DNA from: Lithocarpus polystachyus
Lineage: Eukaryota; Streptophyta; Magnoliopsida; Fagales; Fagaceae
DNA: 64,000 nt
Direction of reading: 5' to 3'
Assembly (NCBI GenBank): GCA_033629205.1
Contig: CM066169.1
Span: 29,452,501 to 29,516,500 of the forward strand
This document shows positions 47,447 to 60,011 of the stretch, piece after piece. The position numbers were made by a program, and so were the translations under genes. The notes beneath the pieces were generated by a model that had not been told where the DNA came from, did not search any database, and saw nothing but the letters and a program-made list of their open reading frames with translations. The stretch's first letter is position 1. Each line of letters opens with the position of its first letter.

Positions 47447-49504
47447 TATTAATTGTTTGTTTCTCCAACTACGTTTGATAGACAAGGATCCAAACAAGGC
47501 AATTTCCCTATTGTGGTTTGCCATATAAATGCTGGGGAGTAGGTTTATATGCTTGGAAAGACATGGCAATTGTGATGAAACAATTGGATTAATTTGATGA
47601 GGCAATTGAGGCTATCAAATATTTTCATCATCTCTGCCCTTATGATTCTCTGGAATCTCTACAAGGTAAAACTAAAATCAATTTTATCCAATAAATCGTT
47701 TCTTATATTTTACTTGCCATTCTTTGTCATTTGCTGTTTAGCTAGTTACATATATTTCATCACCTTAGAAAGTTAAAAGGTTAGTTGGGTGAAATGCTTG
47801 TATCAACTATAAAGGTTTAGGCATAAGATACTAGATCTTGTTGGTGTCGAGATGGGAAACATATGATTCATACGATGAAAACTCTTACTTATGATTCATA
47901 ACAGGATGTGTATGCATGTAATTAAGTATACTAGAAATTATAAGTTAACACCAATTTATACTTATTAAAAAAACGTTGACACCAATTTATATAATGCTTA
48001 CTGTTGATGTAACCTTGATGATTTGTTAAAGTAAGCAATGAATAACAGAAAATTTGAATACTGTAGTCATTATCACTAAAAAGAGAATACCAAAAATGAA
48101 AATTCCAAATGATTATGATTGTTGAACTATATTTTATTTTTTATTTTTAACTTCAGAATTGGGTACCTTAATGTCTATTGTTGGGAGCTGAATTGATCTT
48201 TAAGGTTGTGATTGGATGAAGAATTTGAGAAATTCTTAGAATTTCCAAATTGAAGGGATTTCAATTGATGGGAATTTTAATCCCATTAATCTAAATCTCT
48301 ATTGTTAAGAGTATAACTAAGAACTTAGAAATTAGAGTAGTATTACTTTTCAATGATGATGGTAATGGTAGTGGCAATGATTTGGTGATGACGGTAGTAT
48401 GGTGGTGGATGTTATGGCAAATAGCAAAGGTAGCAACACACAATGGTGGTTGTAGCATTGATAGTGGTGGTGATGGTATTGGCAATAGCAACAGCAGTGG
48501 TAATGATGTGAAAAGCAATGGTGGGTTGAGATAATTATGGTGGTTGAAATTTGTACAATGTTTGCTTCTTCCGCGATTTTCTCTTTTGGGGCTTTGTATG
48601 TCCTCCATGGAATTTGAACTTGGGCTATGGATAAAACCAAGTTCACTCTATTGTTAAAGCAAACAAGTGTAATCAATGTTGGAAATTCCAAACCAAGTAA
48701 AATCCTACATAAAAATCTCTTATGCAAACATAACATTATTGAATTTCCAACTCTGAAAGTAACTAGACCTAAAAAGACAATCTTCAACACCACCACCACC
48801 ATTGTTACATCTTTCAACTCACCATAATACTATCAGCCATACCACTCTGGCCCTACTGCCTTTATCATATGTTTGTACGCCACCTCTTAACTGCCATATT
48901 GACTCCCTTTTGGCGCCATTGCCTCTGCGTACTTTGTAGTGCCAACCACTTGGGCATCAATTTATAAGTGTGCTGGTTTAAGGTTTGTTCTCTTTAGAGT
49001 ACAATTCCATGCTGGTTGTTCCTGTTATGTTAGAAGTTCTTGGAATGGACTCAATGATCACTTGTTTAGCATGTTGCAGACCACATCTTCTGGTAATTTT
49101 AGGATCACCATATTGTAACTTTGCTTTTAGAATTTGACATGTAAGTAGACAATTTATGAAATTTGCTTCAAATTGAATATTTTTTGCTTATGCCATTGAT
49201 TCTTTTTTTTTTTGAAAGGGGGGGGGGGGGAGGGAAGGTTGGGGTTGCTTAAAAGCACTCTAATTTGTATTGATGCTAAGTGTTTAATTGTCAACGGTTG
49301 GGTTTGAAAAAAAACGAGGGGAAAAAAAATTCTATGGCAAACGTAGAAGGAGAATTAATTATCATATGCTAAACTATTCACATAAACACTCAAGTATGTC
49401 TAAATGGCATCTCCTTCCCTTTAGGGTATGTTCATTCCATATTGTTGTGTGAGTTCTAATTACACAAGTAAAAACAAAGCTGAATTGTCTGCTTTTATTA
49501 TAGG
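46994..49504. other. Spacer after PRD1-like fragment
   Basis: Holds a GT microsatellite (47416-47444), a GGTRGTGG-type low-complexity patch (48350-48500), a poly-G run (49216-49231) and an exon-like patch ending in a GTAAAA donor at 47600-47665. I could not match the patch to PRD1 or another protein. TA run at 46843-46868. Confidence 0.4.
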
Positions 49505-51636
49505 TACCCTAATCTGTTAGCATTTACATGTGAAACTTCCGTCCCTTTGAGTATTCTCTACTACCCCCTCTGCGGTATAAGCCAGAGCATGTAGCTGTAA
49601 ACAAGCCTAAGGTACCTTGTGGGGTGTCTGAACTGAAGCAATATGATGGACCTTAGTGTTTTGTTATTCCTGGAAACCATGGTTTGTATAAATTCTGAGT
49701 CTAAGCCTTTCATGATTTACTTTTGTTCCTCCACAAAAGAGAAAAGCTTTTGAAACTGATTCTTTTGTTTTCATTTATGAATTTATTTCTGCATTTATTT
49801 GATAACATGAACTAGTATCAAATATTAGACCCTGATTTTGCTTATTAAGAAGCCCTTAAACTTTGTAACCGTCTAAATTGTCACTATGGTGAAATAATAT
49901 TCTCTTTTTGAACGCAAATTGGTTTGATGGTCTTAATACCTTTATAAGGTTTATATGTCATAAAAGCTGGTTGGGAAGGTGGTTTATGCCTCAAATGAAG
50001 AGTTATTTTTCTTTGCAACTCCTTAAAAGGTGGTGGGTATTTTGGTCTCAATCTAGCACTCCTTGGTGATATTGATGTATACTAATTCAAATTCTTTTCA
50101 GAAGTAGTAAAGAATGAGGTATTTCTTCTTGTCCTTTTTTACTATTTTAATACTCCTAAAAATATCACGAGTGGATGAGATTGGTGGTGCACCAGCAATC
50201 TTACCAAATGGTATGCTTACTGCATGAGAGTTGTCTTCATAGTCCCTTGTTATTGCCTTAATCTTGTTGGGTTGAATCTAATGTCTATAATCAAATTTTT
50301 AGAGATGGGCATATTACTTACACATGTTGACAAGCACTATACACTACAAAAAAATTGACTTGTTTTGACCCAAGGCACTTCAATGGCTCTGTTCAACTTC
50401 ACATGGTAGATATTTTTACACTCATTTTGTTTATAAAACTCACTAGAGCTTATGAATAATATAAATCCATTTTCAAGTTATGAAGCTTGGAATTGGTAAT
50501 CTATTTTTCCCCTTTTATTTGTTATTGTTTTGTTCAAATGAATACAAAGCTTGCATTTTTTTTCTTTTTGCAGAATCTTGTTTATTCTTTTGTCGATTTT
50601 GTATTTTTGATATTCGAGTAATGAATTTGTATGGAAATGATTAATTCAAGTAAGAAATTTTTGATGATTGATAGTAGGTGCAAGAAACTAATGTAATTGC
50701 AGGAAGGATCACTGTCACATCAATCTGATGGTAGAACTGGGGTAAAGTTTTTCAGCGTATCTGCTATGCTCAGAAACTAGTTATTCTGTCCAAGGCTACA
50801 TAGAGGCAGCCCATTTTTCTTTTGTAATGTACTTTAGCTACTAGCTAGAGAGAGCTATATAGTGCTTAATGCATGTACACATACAGTATATTGATGCCTT
50901 ATGCATCCAAAGAAGGAAAAGCTTAAATTAAATATTAAGTTATTTTAAAATAAGTAAAGTCAATAGCCATTGCAAAAGAGGGAGAACTAGAGCTCAAAAG
51001 GATTAGTTTTATGATGCTTTAAGTTAGTCATATGAAAAATTTGTTCATATGTATTTTTTTTTTTAATTATTCCATCCACAGTGTAAGCTATTAGCAGTGC
51101 TAGGGACAAAATGTTATTTTTGAAAACAAGAGGGAAGTACCTAACATTACTCAAACCTCAAGAGTGGTTAGTATAATTTATCCTATTCTTTTATTACTCC
51201 CACGAAGAAAGAGGAAACTTTCTCCAGGGATTGAATGTGAGTCGCAGAACAATTAATAGTTCAAATGGAGGATTAACAGCTTTTAACTAACTGCTCTTGT
51301 GGCTGATGTGTAGATAAATGCAGCAGAATTCTCTTGTCCATATTGTTTTCGTCTAGAGGTGAAGTCATTGATACATAAAATACTCAATCTCAATTCTAAA
51401 GCAGTAAGTATTTTGTTTTGAAATCTGCATATCCTAAAACTACAAGCATTTTGTTTCTCTATATGCAGATCATAGAATTGGTTTTGTTATTTACTCATAT
51501 ACATTCATTATGCATGTTTTATTTAGCAAGTCCATTGGGTCACAATTGCATGATTTGAATTACTTGATATGTATGACTTAACCTTTGGTATCTAGGAGAT
51601 GTTGAATTTCATTTCAAAACTTCTTTTTCCTACTAC
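49505..51636. repeat. 2.1-kb duplicated segment, copy B
   Basis: Partner of 38833-40979 in the same orientation. Its right edge coincides with the CACTA end at 51639; copy A continues past the equivalent point, so copy B appears cut off by the transposon. Confidence 0.85.
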
Positions 51637-51638
51637 AT

Positions 51639-52180
51639 CACTACAAAAAAAGAGTCTACTAGCAAGGGTAAAATGCCCTCGCAAAAATTCAAATATCGTC
51701 ATAAAAGACTATTAGAGAGGACATGTGGCCCTCGAAGGCCGTTGTATTTGCTCTTGTTGCTAAAAAAGATTTTGCGACCATGCCTTCGCAAATAGATAAT
51801 TTACGAGGGCAATTTATTGTCGTTGCTGAGCAAATTCACCTTCGCAAATATATTACCAAACGATGAGAAAAGCCGACAACTTATTTTTAGCGAGGGCGAG
51901 TAATCGTCGTTAACAACTATTTGTGAAGACCTTTATACCCTCGCAATTTGTTATTTGCGAATTTCAAATTAACGACATACTTTTTAGAGACAAATAATGC
52001 CGTCGCTAAAATTTATTTGCGAGGGCTTTTAACCCCTCGCAATTAGTTAGGAATAATAATGACAATATTAAGCTGCCGCTTAAAATGTTTTTGCAAGGAG
52101 TTAGGTGGCATCGTTATTCTATAAATTGCGAGAGACTTTGTCGTCACTATAAAATTATTTATAACCAAATTTTTATGTCA
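51639..52180 (+). mobile_element. Left end of a CACTA (En/Spm) transposon
   Basis: Begins CACTACAAAAAAAGAG, the terminal signature of CACTA elements, followed by about 500 bp of subterminal repeats in both directions: CCCTCGCAA (near 51692, 51938, 52034) and GCGAGGG (near 51891, 52018). No matching TTTTTTGTAGTG end was found to the right in this window, so the element is truncated or extends in a rearranged form. Confidence 0.65.
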
Positions 52181-53212
52181 TCGGTGATAATATTTTATAT
52201 AATTTTTGACATATTTTTTTATTTTTAATTTTTTTATATAATTTTTTTTAACTATCATGTTACGATAGTACAATAATTACTAAAAATTGATCAATTGATA
52301 GATAAAAATTCATATATGTTCAAACTTTAAAATTTAGAATATACAAAAAAATCCTAAAATTAAACCTTGTTTTAAACTTAAATAACTAGAATTATGACAA
52401 AATCTATACTAGTCTTCCTCTGAGTTACCCTCCAAGCTGTTTTCAACCTCCCTCATGTTATTGATTGAGTTGTCCTCTTCATCTCTACTAATACCATCCT
52501 TAAAAAAAAAAAAAAAAAACAAAAAAAAAACATTAAACATAATTCATACACTAGAATATTAGCTTTTATAAAAATAATAACAAATAATGGTTAAAGAGAA
52601 TGCAAGAGAGATAGAGAGAATTCATGACATGTATTTCATTTATACTCACCCCCTAATCTCCATCCATCCATTTATCCACCATCTTTTTCTAAAAGAGTGT
52701 AGGAATGAAGGAATGACCATTCTTATAACGATCTTCTTTCTCTGTGCACTTCTTAAAAATAGAATTTTTAATATGAAACATCCAATCAGAATAATAGCAT
52801 TTCACCAATTCTACAAATTCTTTCTTCACTTCCTCATCTGGTCGCTTATGCTTAAAATGTTGAGCTTTATTTCAAGCATATAGAGTTTCGAGCTCAAATC
52901 TTAGGTATTCACTAAAAGTCGTCCAAGCTCCATTCAGTTTTTGGTAAAAAAGAATAGTAATCTCTCGAGTAGCTTTTGGTGTGATGATTCTACCCTTACT
53001 TTTACCTTCCCTTGCCATGTCTGCCTTTTTTTTTATAAGCTCCTACCACGTCTACCTACTATTAGTTAGTATTAATATGATGAAAGTATATAATATAAAT
53101 ATGTATTTCCAATATGATTGTGTTAAAGACATGACCCACTAGTAAAAGATGATACTCTAATATAAGATGATACTAGACCTTATCCTCAATCCAACAATAC
53201 TTATTGTTACAA
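52181..53212 (-). pseudogene. Decayed minus-strand frame, probably CACTA interior
   Basis: Reading the minus strand from about 53020 gives MAREGKSKGRIITPKATRE, then after some 40 codons a stop, then KRPDEEVKKEFVELVKCYYSDW and more before further stops. Lys/Glu-rich composition and the distance to the CACTA end suggest a transposon protein, but I do not recognise the family. 53170-53189 (TACTAGACCTTATCCTC) recurs at about 58985, beyond the LINE. Confidence 0.35.
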
Positions 53213-53269
53213 TCAACACACAAATAATTTTTTTTTTTTTTTTTTTTGAAAAGGGGAGTTTTCATTCAA

Positions 53270-56200
53270 TTAAATAGATAAATGATCATGATACAAAGCA
53301 TCCAAGGCTGGTGGGGGGGATTCCTCTACCCAATACAGATCCTCATCTAAGGCATGTCTGGCATGTTGAGCCAAGGCATGGGCTACCCTATTCCCGCCCC
53401 TCCTAATACAGCAAATATCAGACCAGAGTAAACCTCTTGTCAAACGTCGAATATCCTCCACAACATTACCGTATAGAGAAGTATTTTCCTCAGAAGAAGA
53501 GATGGCATGAATAACATTGCTGTTGTCGCCCTCAATAACCAACCTAGAAAAACCGGCATCCACTGCGAATTCTATAGCACTCCGGCAAACAAGTAGCTCG
53601 GCTTCATCACTGGTGTGCACAGCCGGTCCACTGGCAGTCATAGCAGCCATAACCTCTCCCTTTTCATTCCGAACAATTGCTCCATACCCAGTTCTTCCTA
53701 AGTCCAAAAATAATGCTGCATCAAAGTTGAGTTTGTACGCCTCTAATGGTGGTGGTCTCCAATCCTCTCCACTCAGTTGCTGCCTTGACTGAATATTAAG
53801 CTGATTTTGAGCCTTTTTAAAATCATCAATGCACTCTTCTGCCCGTTTGTTCAAACAAGTCGGATTTTTCATATTTCCCCCATGCAGCAAACAATTACGC
53901 TGAGACCATATCAACCAGGCTTGGGTCCAGAATAGCTCAATCTCTTCCATATTCAACCGTTCCAAAAACTCCTCCATTAGTTGCACCAAATCGGCCTGTC
54001 CATGTTTATATTTCTGCAGCTTGCGGGTACTACCAGCCCAAATATCTTGAGCCGCAGCACAATCCCACAGAGCATGGATAGTGGTTTCCGGTTCCCCTGT
54101 ACAAAGTGAGCATTTGTCTTCAAGGATTATCCTTCTTCGTGTCAGATTCACAGCTGTTGGGAGAATCTCATGGCAAGCCCTCCATGCGAAAACTTTAATT
54201 TTATTAGGAATCCTTAACTTCCATAAAACAGCCCAAATCTGTTTTGCAACACAGCCCCTAGATGGTCCAACCCGATCTGCCTCAGTTAGAATTCTCCTTG
54301 CCACATGATAAGCCGACTTGACAGTAAACACACCCCATGAATTATGCAGCCAAAATATGCTATCAACTACATTTCTTCTGTTCAACGGTATTTGACAAAT
54401 TGCATCAGCTTCGTCCTTGTGAAAAATAGCCCGAATGTCCACATATCTCCAAATATTTAACTCTGGATTAATAAGATCACATACCATCAGCTCACCCAAA
54501 TTTCCATGGATCGGAACTAGGACTTTGTTTGTGGGAGAGTATGGGATCCACTTATCCTTCAAGACCTGGATTGATGCTCCATTACCAACCCTCCAACAGT
54601 GGCCGGATTGTAGAATAGGCATTGCAGCCATTAGACTTCTCCACACATATGAGCAATTAGGTGATTCTTTAGCTTCTAGAAAATTCGATCTCGGGAAGTA
54701 CCTTGCTTTAAAACATTGATAGAGCAGCGAATCATTGTCTTTAATCATCCTCCAACCTTGCTTAGCCAACATAGCTAAATTAAAGGCTCTCAAATCCCGA
54801 AAACCCATTCCACCTTCTTTCTTTGAAACAGTCAATTTATCCCAACTCTTCCAATGAATTTTCCGTTCATTGCCCACTTGACCCCACCAAAATTTTGCAC
54901 ATAAAGCATCTAATTCATCGCATAGTTTCTTGGGGAGTTGAAATACACTCATAGAGTAGGTAGGCATGGACTGTGCCACAGCTTTTATGAGAATTTCTTT
55001 GCCAGCTTTAGACAGTAACATGCCCTTCCATCCTTGGAGCTTCTTCCAGATTCTGTCTTTTAAAAAAGAAAAGGTGTGATACTTAGCCCTTCCAATCAAA
55101 GTTGGTAGGCCAAGGTAAGTTTCAAACCGGTCAACCTCCTTCACTCCCAAAACATCCAAGATCTGACCCTTCTGCGTATCTGAAGTGTTACTGCTGAAAT
55201 AAGCTGAAGACTTTTCCAAGTTAATTCTTTGCCCAGATGCTCCTTCATATGTTTGGAGTATCTCAGCTATGGTTTCCCCTTCAGCTCAAGTTGCCTGGCA
55301 AAACAGCAATGAGTCATCTGCAAACATAAGATTCGTAATCTTTGGTGCCCCTCTACAAATAGAGACTCCCTTAATCCTCCCTTCAGATTCTGCTTCTTTT
55401 AACAGTGCAGTAAAGCCCTCTGCACACAACAAAAATAGGTAGGGTGATAAAGGATCTCCCTGACGGATTCCTCTGGATGGGTGGATCAATCCATAAGGCT
55501 TCCCATTTATCAGAATCGACAAAGATGTAGTTGTCACACAGCTCATTACCCGGTCAATCCAAATAGCAGGAAACCCCAACTTCTCCATGATCCGATGAAG
55601 GAAGTGCCACTCCACCCTATCATAAGCTTTACTAATATCCAGCTTCAATGCCATGTAGCCCTTCTTCCCCTTTTTTCTAGAGTGCATGGTATGGAGTGTC
55701 TCATATGCTACCAATACATTATCAGTAATCAGTCTCCCCGGCACAAAAGCACTCTGAGTGGGTGAGATAATCCGAGGCAGCACCTGTTTCAACCTGTTTG
55801 CTAAAACCTTGGAAATAATTTTGTAAATAACATTACAAAGGCTTATAGGCCTAAATTCAGACATTCTCTCCGGATTTTTAACTTTAGGTATAAGCACAAT
55901 ATTTGTATGGTTAATATCAGGTAGCATATTACCATTATTTAAAAAAATCAAGAACAGTAAGAACAACAGAGTCACCCACAACATGCCAGAATTTTTGATA
56001 AAAGAGGGCATTCATACCATCAGGTCCTGGAGCTTTTGTTGGCCCCATTTGGAAAAGAGCCACCTTCACTTCTTCAGCAGTAAAATCAGTAGAGAGGAAG
56101 TCCCGCATGTCATCAGTTACCGAACACTTCACTGAGCTCAAGCACTCTTCCATCTGATCCCCCACTCCAGCATGAAAAAGGTTTTCAAAGTAAGCTGAAG

Positions 56201-57392
56201 CTACTCCAACCACCTCCTCCAACTCCTCCACCCACTGCCCATGATTATTCCGAATACCCCTAATATAATTCTTTCTTCTTCTTTGCGTTGCTTTGGCATG
56301 GAAAAACTTTGTGTTCTTATCCCCGTGTTTTAGCCAATTTATTCTAGACCTTTGGGCCCAATAAATTTCTTGCTTTTGTAGGAGATCATCCATCTGTTTA
56401 CTCAACCCCAAAAATTCAGCTTTTGAAACTTCAGTCACTTCAGCCTCATTCAATTGGTCCAGTTGTTTCTGAATTTCTTTGATAGCAATGGTATCTAGGT
56501 CAGTTATAGGAGAACCCCAAGCCATAAGCTCTGCTCCACAAACCTTTATCTTTTCTTGAATTGCAGCCAAACCGTCCCTATCCTCCCCTGCCTTCCCCCA
56601 AGCCTCCTGAACAACCTCTTCACAATCATTCCGGAGCAACCAAGATTCCTCAAACTTGAAACTTCTCCCACGTTGTTGCCCTGGTTGAGCAAAGGCTTGA
56701 ACATGTAGTAAAATTGGTAAGTGATCCGAAGCATGAGCAGACAAGTGCACCAGTTTACTAAACTGAAATCTATCTGTCCATTCCTTATTAGCAACACCTC
56801 TATCCAGCCGAATCTTAGTACTAGCTACTCCGGGTCTCTTATTGCTCCAGGTGTACGGATATCCCTTATAACCTAGGTCTTGAAGCTGACAAAAATTTAA
56901 CGCCTCCATAAAAGCTTCAATCTGTGAAAACTGTGGCTGCCTTGCACTTTTCTTCTCTGAGGTATGTAAATAAGCATTGAAATCGCCAATCACCATCCAT
57001 GGTCCCAATACAAAGGATTGTAAATATTTCAATAATTTCCAAGAATTTTCCTTTTGCTGTGCTTCCGGCCATCCGTAGAAACCAGTCAAGTACCACACAA
57101 AACCATCCTCTTCCGTGACTTTAGCCAACACATGGTTAACAGTAAAATTAATTACCTCCAAACTAACTTCATTCTTCCATAAAAAAGCTAACCCACCCCT
57201 AGAATCCGGGTGTTTAGCTATGATCCTATTCGGAAACGGTAAATTTCCATACAATTTATCAAAACCATCTTTATCAAGTCTAGTCTCCATTAGAAAACAT
57301 ACCGTGGGACCTTGCTCCCTCACAATCTTGCGAAGGCTTCAACCTGTCCAAGGGTTCCCAAGCCCTTGGCAGTTCCAGCTTAACAGCCTCAT
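53270..57392 (-). pseudogene. LINE ORF2: endonuclease, RT, zinc domain, RNase H
   Basis: Start ATG 57392-57390 (overlaps ORF1 stop). Domains in order: endonuclease (SWNCQGLGNP, METRLDKDG, VIGDFNAYLH, SDHLPILL), reverse transcriptase (RPISLCNVIYKIISKVLA, LDISKAYDRVEW, GIRQGDPLSPYLF, catalytic FADDSLLF), a zf-RVT region (WKLRIPNKIKVFAWRACHEI, CSLC...HALWDC) and a plant-type RNase H (NFDAAL, DEAELLVCRSAI, EGDNSNVI, RVAHALAQHA). Breaks: TGA at 57339-57341, an extra base in a 7-T run (plus 55941-55947) and TGA at 55283-55285. The RNase H module at the C-terminus is a known acquisition of plant L1 elements. Confidence 0.92.
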
Positions 57393-58789
57393 TGCTCCCG
57401 GCAAGGGTGGCTCTCCACCCCCGCCGATACATGATCTTCGGTATCCTCATGAGTGTTCAGTCTACCTTTCTTCAACGTCTGCTCTTCAATCTGCCCCCCC
57501 TGTGCTTCACGTGTATCTCTTTTGCCTAGGCCGGGTAATGTAGTAGACTTAGAGAGCCCGCTTAAACCAAAATCCATTCTGGTTATACGGGTCCATGTAC
57601 TTTTGGGCTTAGGATTAATTGGCCCAATCAACACTATGTTCGATATAAGGCTTCCAGGTTCAACACAATGGACATCTGAGGGTAAAGGCTCCACGTTAGT
57701 AGTATGAATCACATTCTTTTCACCAACTTCAAAAAAGCCCGTGGCTAGCTGTCCAGGAGGCTTGATTTTAGGACCGGTTTCCAGTAATGCAACATTTGAA
57801 CCCGTTACGGTTGCATGGCAACTTAATTCCAAGCTGTCCACGTGCGTGACATCAGCTCCTTTCCCTTGAATCACGGACTTACCCTTATCTGAATTGCTAG
57901 GGTTTTCAGTTCTGATCCCATGCGCCTCCATCTTCCCCAACGGGCTTCCTTGCTTCGCCTGAACAGAACTCTGCCTTATCTCACAGCCGGTCCCTTCCTC
58001 AGGGACAACTCTTGGACCTGCTTCTTTACTACCTGGAGGTCTTGGATTATTGCCCATTGCCCTAAGAAAATCACCATACTGATATTCTATGCCACCTCCA
58101 TTATTTTTCGCTGCATAATGGGCTGCACAATGATTCAGATCGTGGCCTAGAATTCCACAATAGTGACAGAACATAGGCAACCTCTCATACTTAAAGGTCA
58201 CCCATGACTTCACACCATCCGATCCAGCTATAAAACCGCCCCTTCGAATAGGTTTTGAGATTGGCAAGGCCACTCGGACTCGCATAAACATACTGGGAGC
58301 ATCCTTTTTTTTCTTCCATTCCACCTCCTCTATCTCCCCCAGACGACTCCCAACTTCCCTCGCTACTTGAGGGGAAACCATATCAAATGGTGCCCCCCAT
58401 ATTTGGATCCAAAACGAGGCAGTCTCCAGTCGAATATTGCCCACTGTCATACCCTTCTTCCACCTTTGCAATAATAGTAACTGATTATCAAAGGTCCAGG
58501 GGCCTCCTCTCAAAATCCTGTCCAAATCAAACTCAGATTGGAATTTGAATTGGAATATATTCGGCCCTACTTCAAGGATTTGCATTGATTCATTCAAACC
58601 CCATGCTCTCCTTATTGTAGTCTTCGCAGCCAGTTTATTATAAGACTTGCATGTAAGGAATTTTCCAATCAAACTCAGATTGCAACTTTCAATTGCTTCC
58701 CTTCTTCCTTCGTCCGAAATAGCAATAATTTCTTACTCTTCAGATGTTAACTTCATTCTGTCCAAACTATCACACACATCATCCTCCAT
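57389..58789 (-). pseudogene. LINE ORF1: DUF4283-type RNA-binding protein
   Basis: Start ATG at 58789-58787 with an in-frame TAA after 18 codons (58733-58735); the remaining frame is open for about 430 codons. It has the DUF4283-like part (IGKFLTCKSYN, FQFKFQSEFDLDRIL, GGPWTFDNQLLLL, VWIQI-like) and a CCHC knuckle (FCHYCGILGHDLNHC), then a long low-complexity tail. This is the usual plant L1 ORF1 that coats the RNA. Its stop TGA (57391-57389) shares bases with the ORF2 start. Confidence 0.9.
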
Positions 58790-58910
58790 TCTTTCGTAGA
58801 AATATGAAAAAGTTACCCTTCGCACACAGCCAAGGGAGAGAATACTCGTACTAGGACGAGAGGGAGAGCTCCACGAGAGGGAGAAAAATTTTTTCAACAC
58901 ACAAATAATT

Positions 58911-59492
58911 GATTTTCATATCTTTATTTATTAAATGTTTAAATGCATACTCAAGAAAATTTTCAACCCCATTAATATATCACATACTAGACCTTATCCT
59001 CATGTCTTTATTAAGGATACATAAACATATCACAAAACAAGTACTAAACCGAGAAAAATTTTGTAACAACTGAACCTTTAAAGCAGAATAGTAGAGCAGG
59101 CCTCGTATGATTAATTCCAAACAATTAACATAAAGCTCAAGTCGTGACTCATGACAAAGTACAAAAAGTCTAAAGATAATTCAATCATCTAACTCATTTC
59201 AAAGCATGGTACTTGAAGTTAATGTAATTGCAGAGAGAACATTATATGTTAGATGCAAAAATGTCATGCAGGTGAGACAGTAAGGATATTGAGCTCCAAG
59301 GAGCAACACAAGATAGAATGAATTGACAGCAGTATAGCACCAATATCCAGGAAAAATCAGAAGAACAAAGAGCTAAAAGTAATATTTCAGCTGAGATTTT
59401 ATATTAATTGGATATAGAAAATAGCCTTATGGGCCTATGGCATAAAAAGACGTAGAATTACATGCAAAGGGATCAAAGCCAACAGACTATAC
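58911..59492. other. Spacer between LINE and recycling-factor exons
   Basis: AT-rich. I looked on the minus strand for the next ribosome recycling factor exon and did not find it. Confidence 0.5.
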
Positions 59493-60008
59493 CTTCCTCC
59501 TTTCTGATGTAAGTTGAGGGAGAGTCAACCTTATCACTTCTCCATTGTTGTTTGGAGTCATACCAAGATCAGAGCCCACTGTGGCCTTCTCTATAGCCTT
59601 TAAGCTGACAAACATAACATATCAAAAAGTAACATAGATTGTCAAAGAGAGATCATATGAAAGATTTCATGGGCCAGTCCTGCAATGCAAGATGTCAATG
59701 CTCTATAACTCAAATAATTGGACAATTAGATCACCTTTGGTTGTTAAAAATTTATGGAGGATTCACTAGCATATTAATTTACGAGAATCAAAGAAAATTT
59801 TAGTCTTAGTTCTTACTTACTAGTATACATGTATTTATCACATAAAATTAAATGGAGAATGTTTCAATCTTCCTCAACAACCATTTTATGTCCTTTAGTT
59901 TATAGAATACCTGGATTTGCCATACGACTGAACCAAGAAAGAACTTGCATCGAGACTACCAATTTGAGCTATGCTCTTCAAGCTAACTAGACTTCCATAA
60001 TATTCCAC
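59493..60008 (-). pseudogene. RRF: Two exons of plastid-type ribosome recycling factor
   Basis: Ribosome recycling factor splits post-termination ribosomes; plants use a nuclear-coded plastid form. Minus-strand exon 59911-60008 reads VEYYGSLVSLKSIAQIGS...ASSFLVQ and exon 59493-59604 reads LKAIEKATVGSDLGMTPNN...GEVIRLTLPQLTSERRK. Both match the central RRF domain; splice sites (CTAG|GTGG acceptor, CAG|GTATTC donor, TCAG|C acceptor, AAG|GTATAG donor) are intact and the phase fits. Exons before (transit peptide, start) and after (C-terminal helices) are not in reach, and several usually conserved residues differ, so this is probably an orphan fragment. Confidence 0.72.
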
Positions 60009-60011
60009 CTA

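Larger units (their letters stand above)
53230..58893 (-). mobile_element. L1-type LINE, nearly full length
   Basis: Minus-strand non-LTR retrotransposon with a perfect 17-bp target duplication (53213-53229 and 58894-58910, TCAACACACAAATAATT). A poly-A tail (plus T run 53228-53247), about 104 bp of 5' untranslated leader, ORF1 (58789-57389) and ORF2 (57392-53270) are all there; the ORFs overlap by ATGA. Only about 22 nt separate the ORF2 stop from the tail. Both ORFs are broken. It inserted after the surrounding DNA had taken its present form. Confidence 0.92.

Noticed and set aside
48291..48817. 105- and 155-codon minus-strand frames
   Set aside because: His/Tyr/Pro runs come from a GGTRGTGG-type simple repeat; no homology or splice context.
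38833..51636. The 2.1-kb duplicate pair considered as LTRs of one large retrotransposon
   Set aside because: No TG...CA ends, no target duplication, no primer site or polypurine tract, and the interior holds a host gene fragment and solo LTRs.
53517..54719. Plus-strand frames opposite the LINE ORF2
   Set aside because: Shadows of the ORF2 coding strand.
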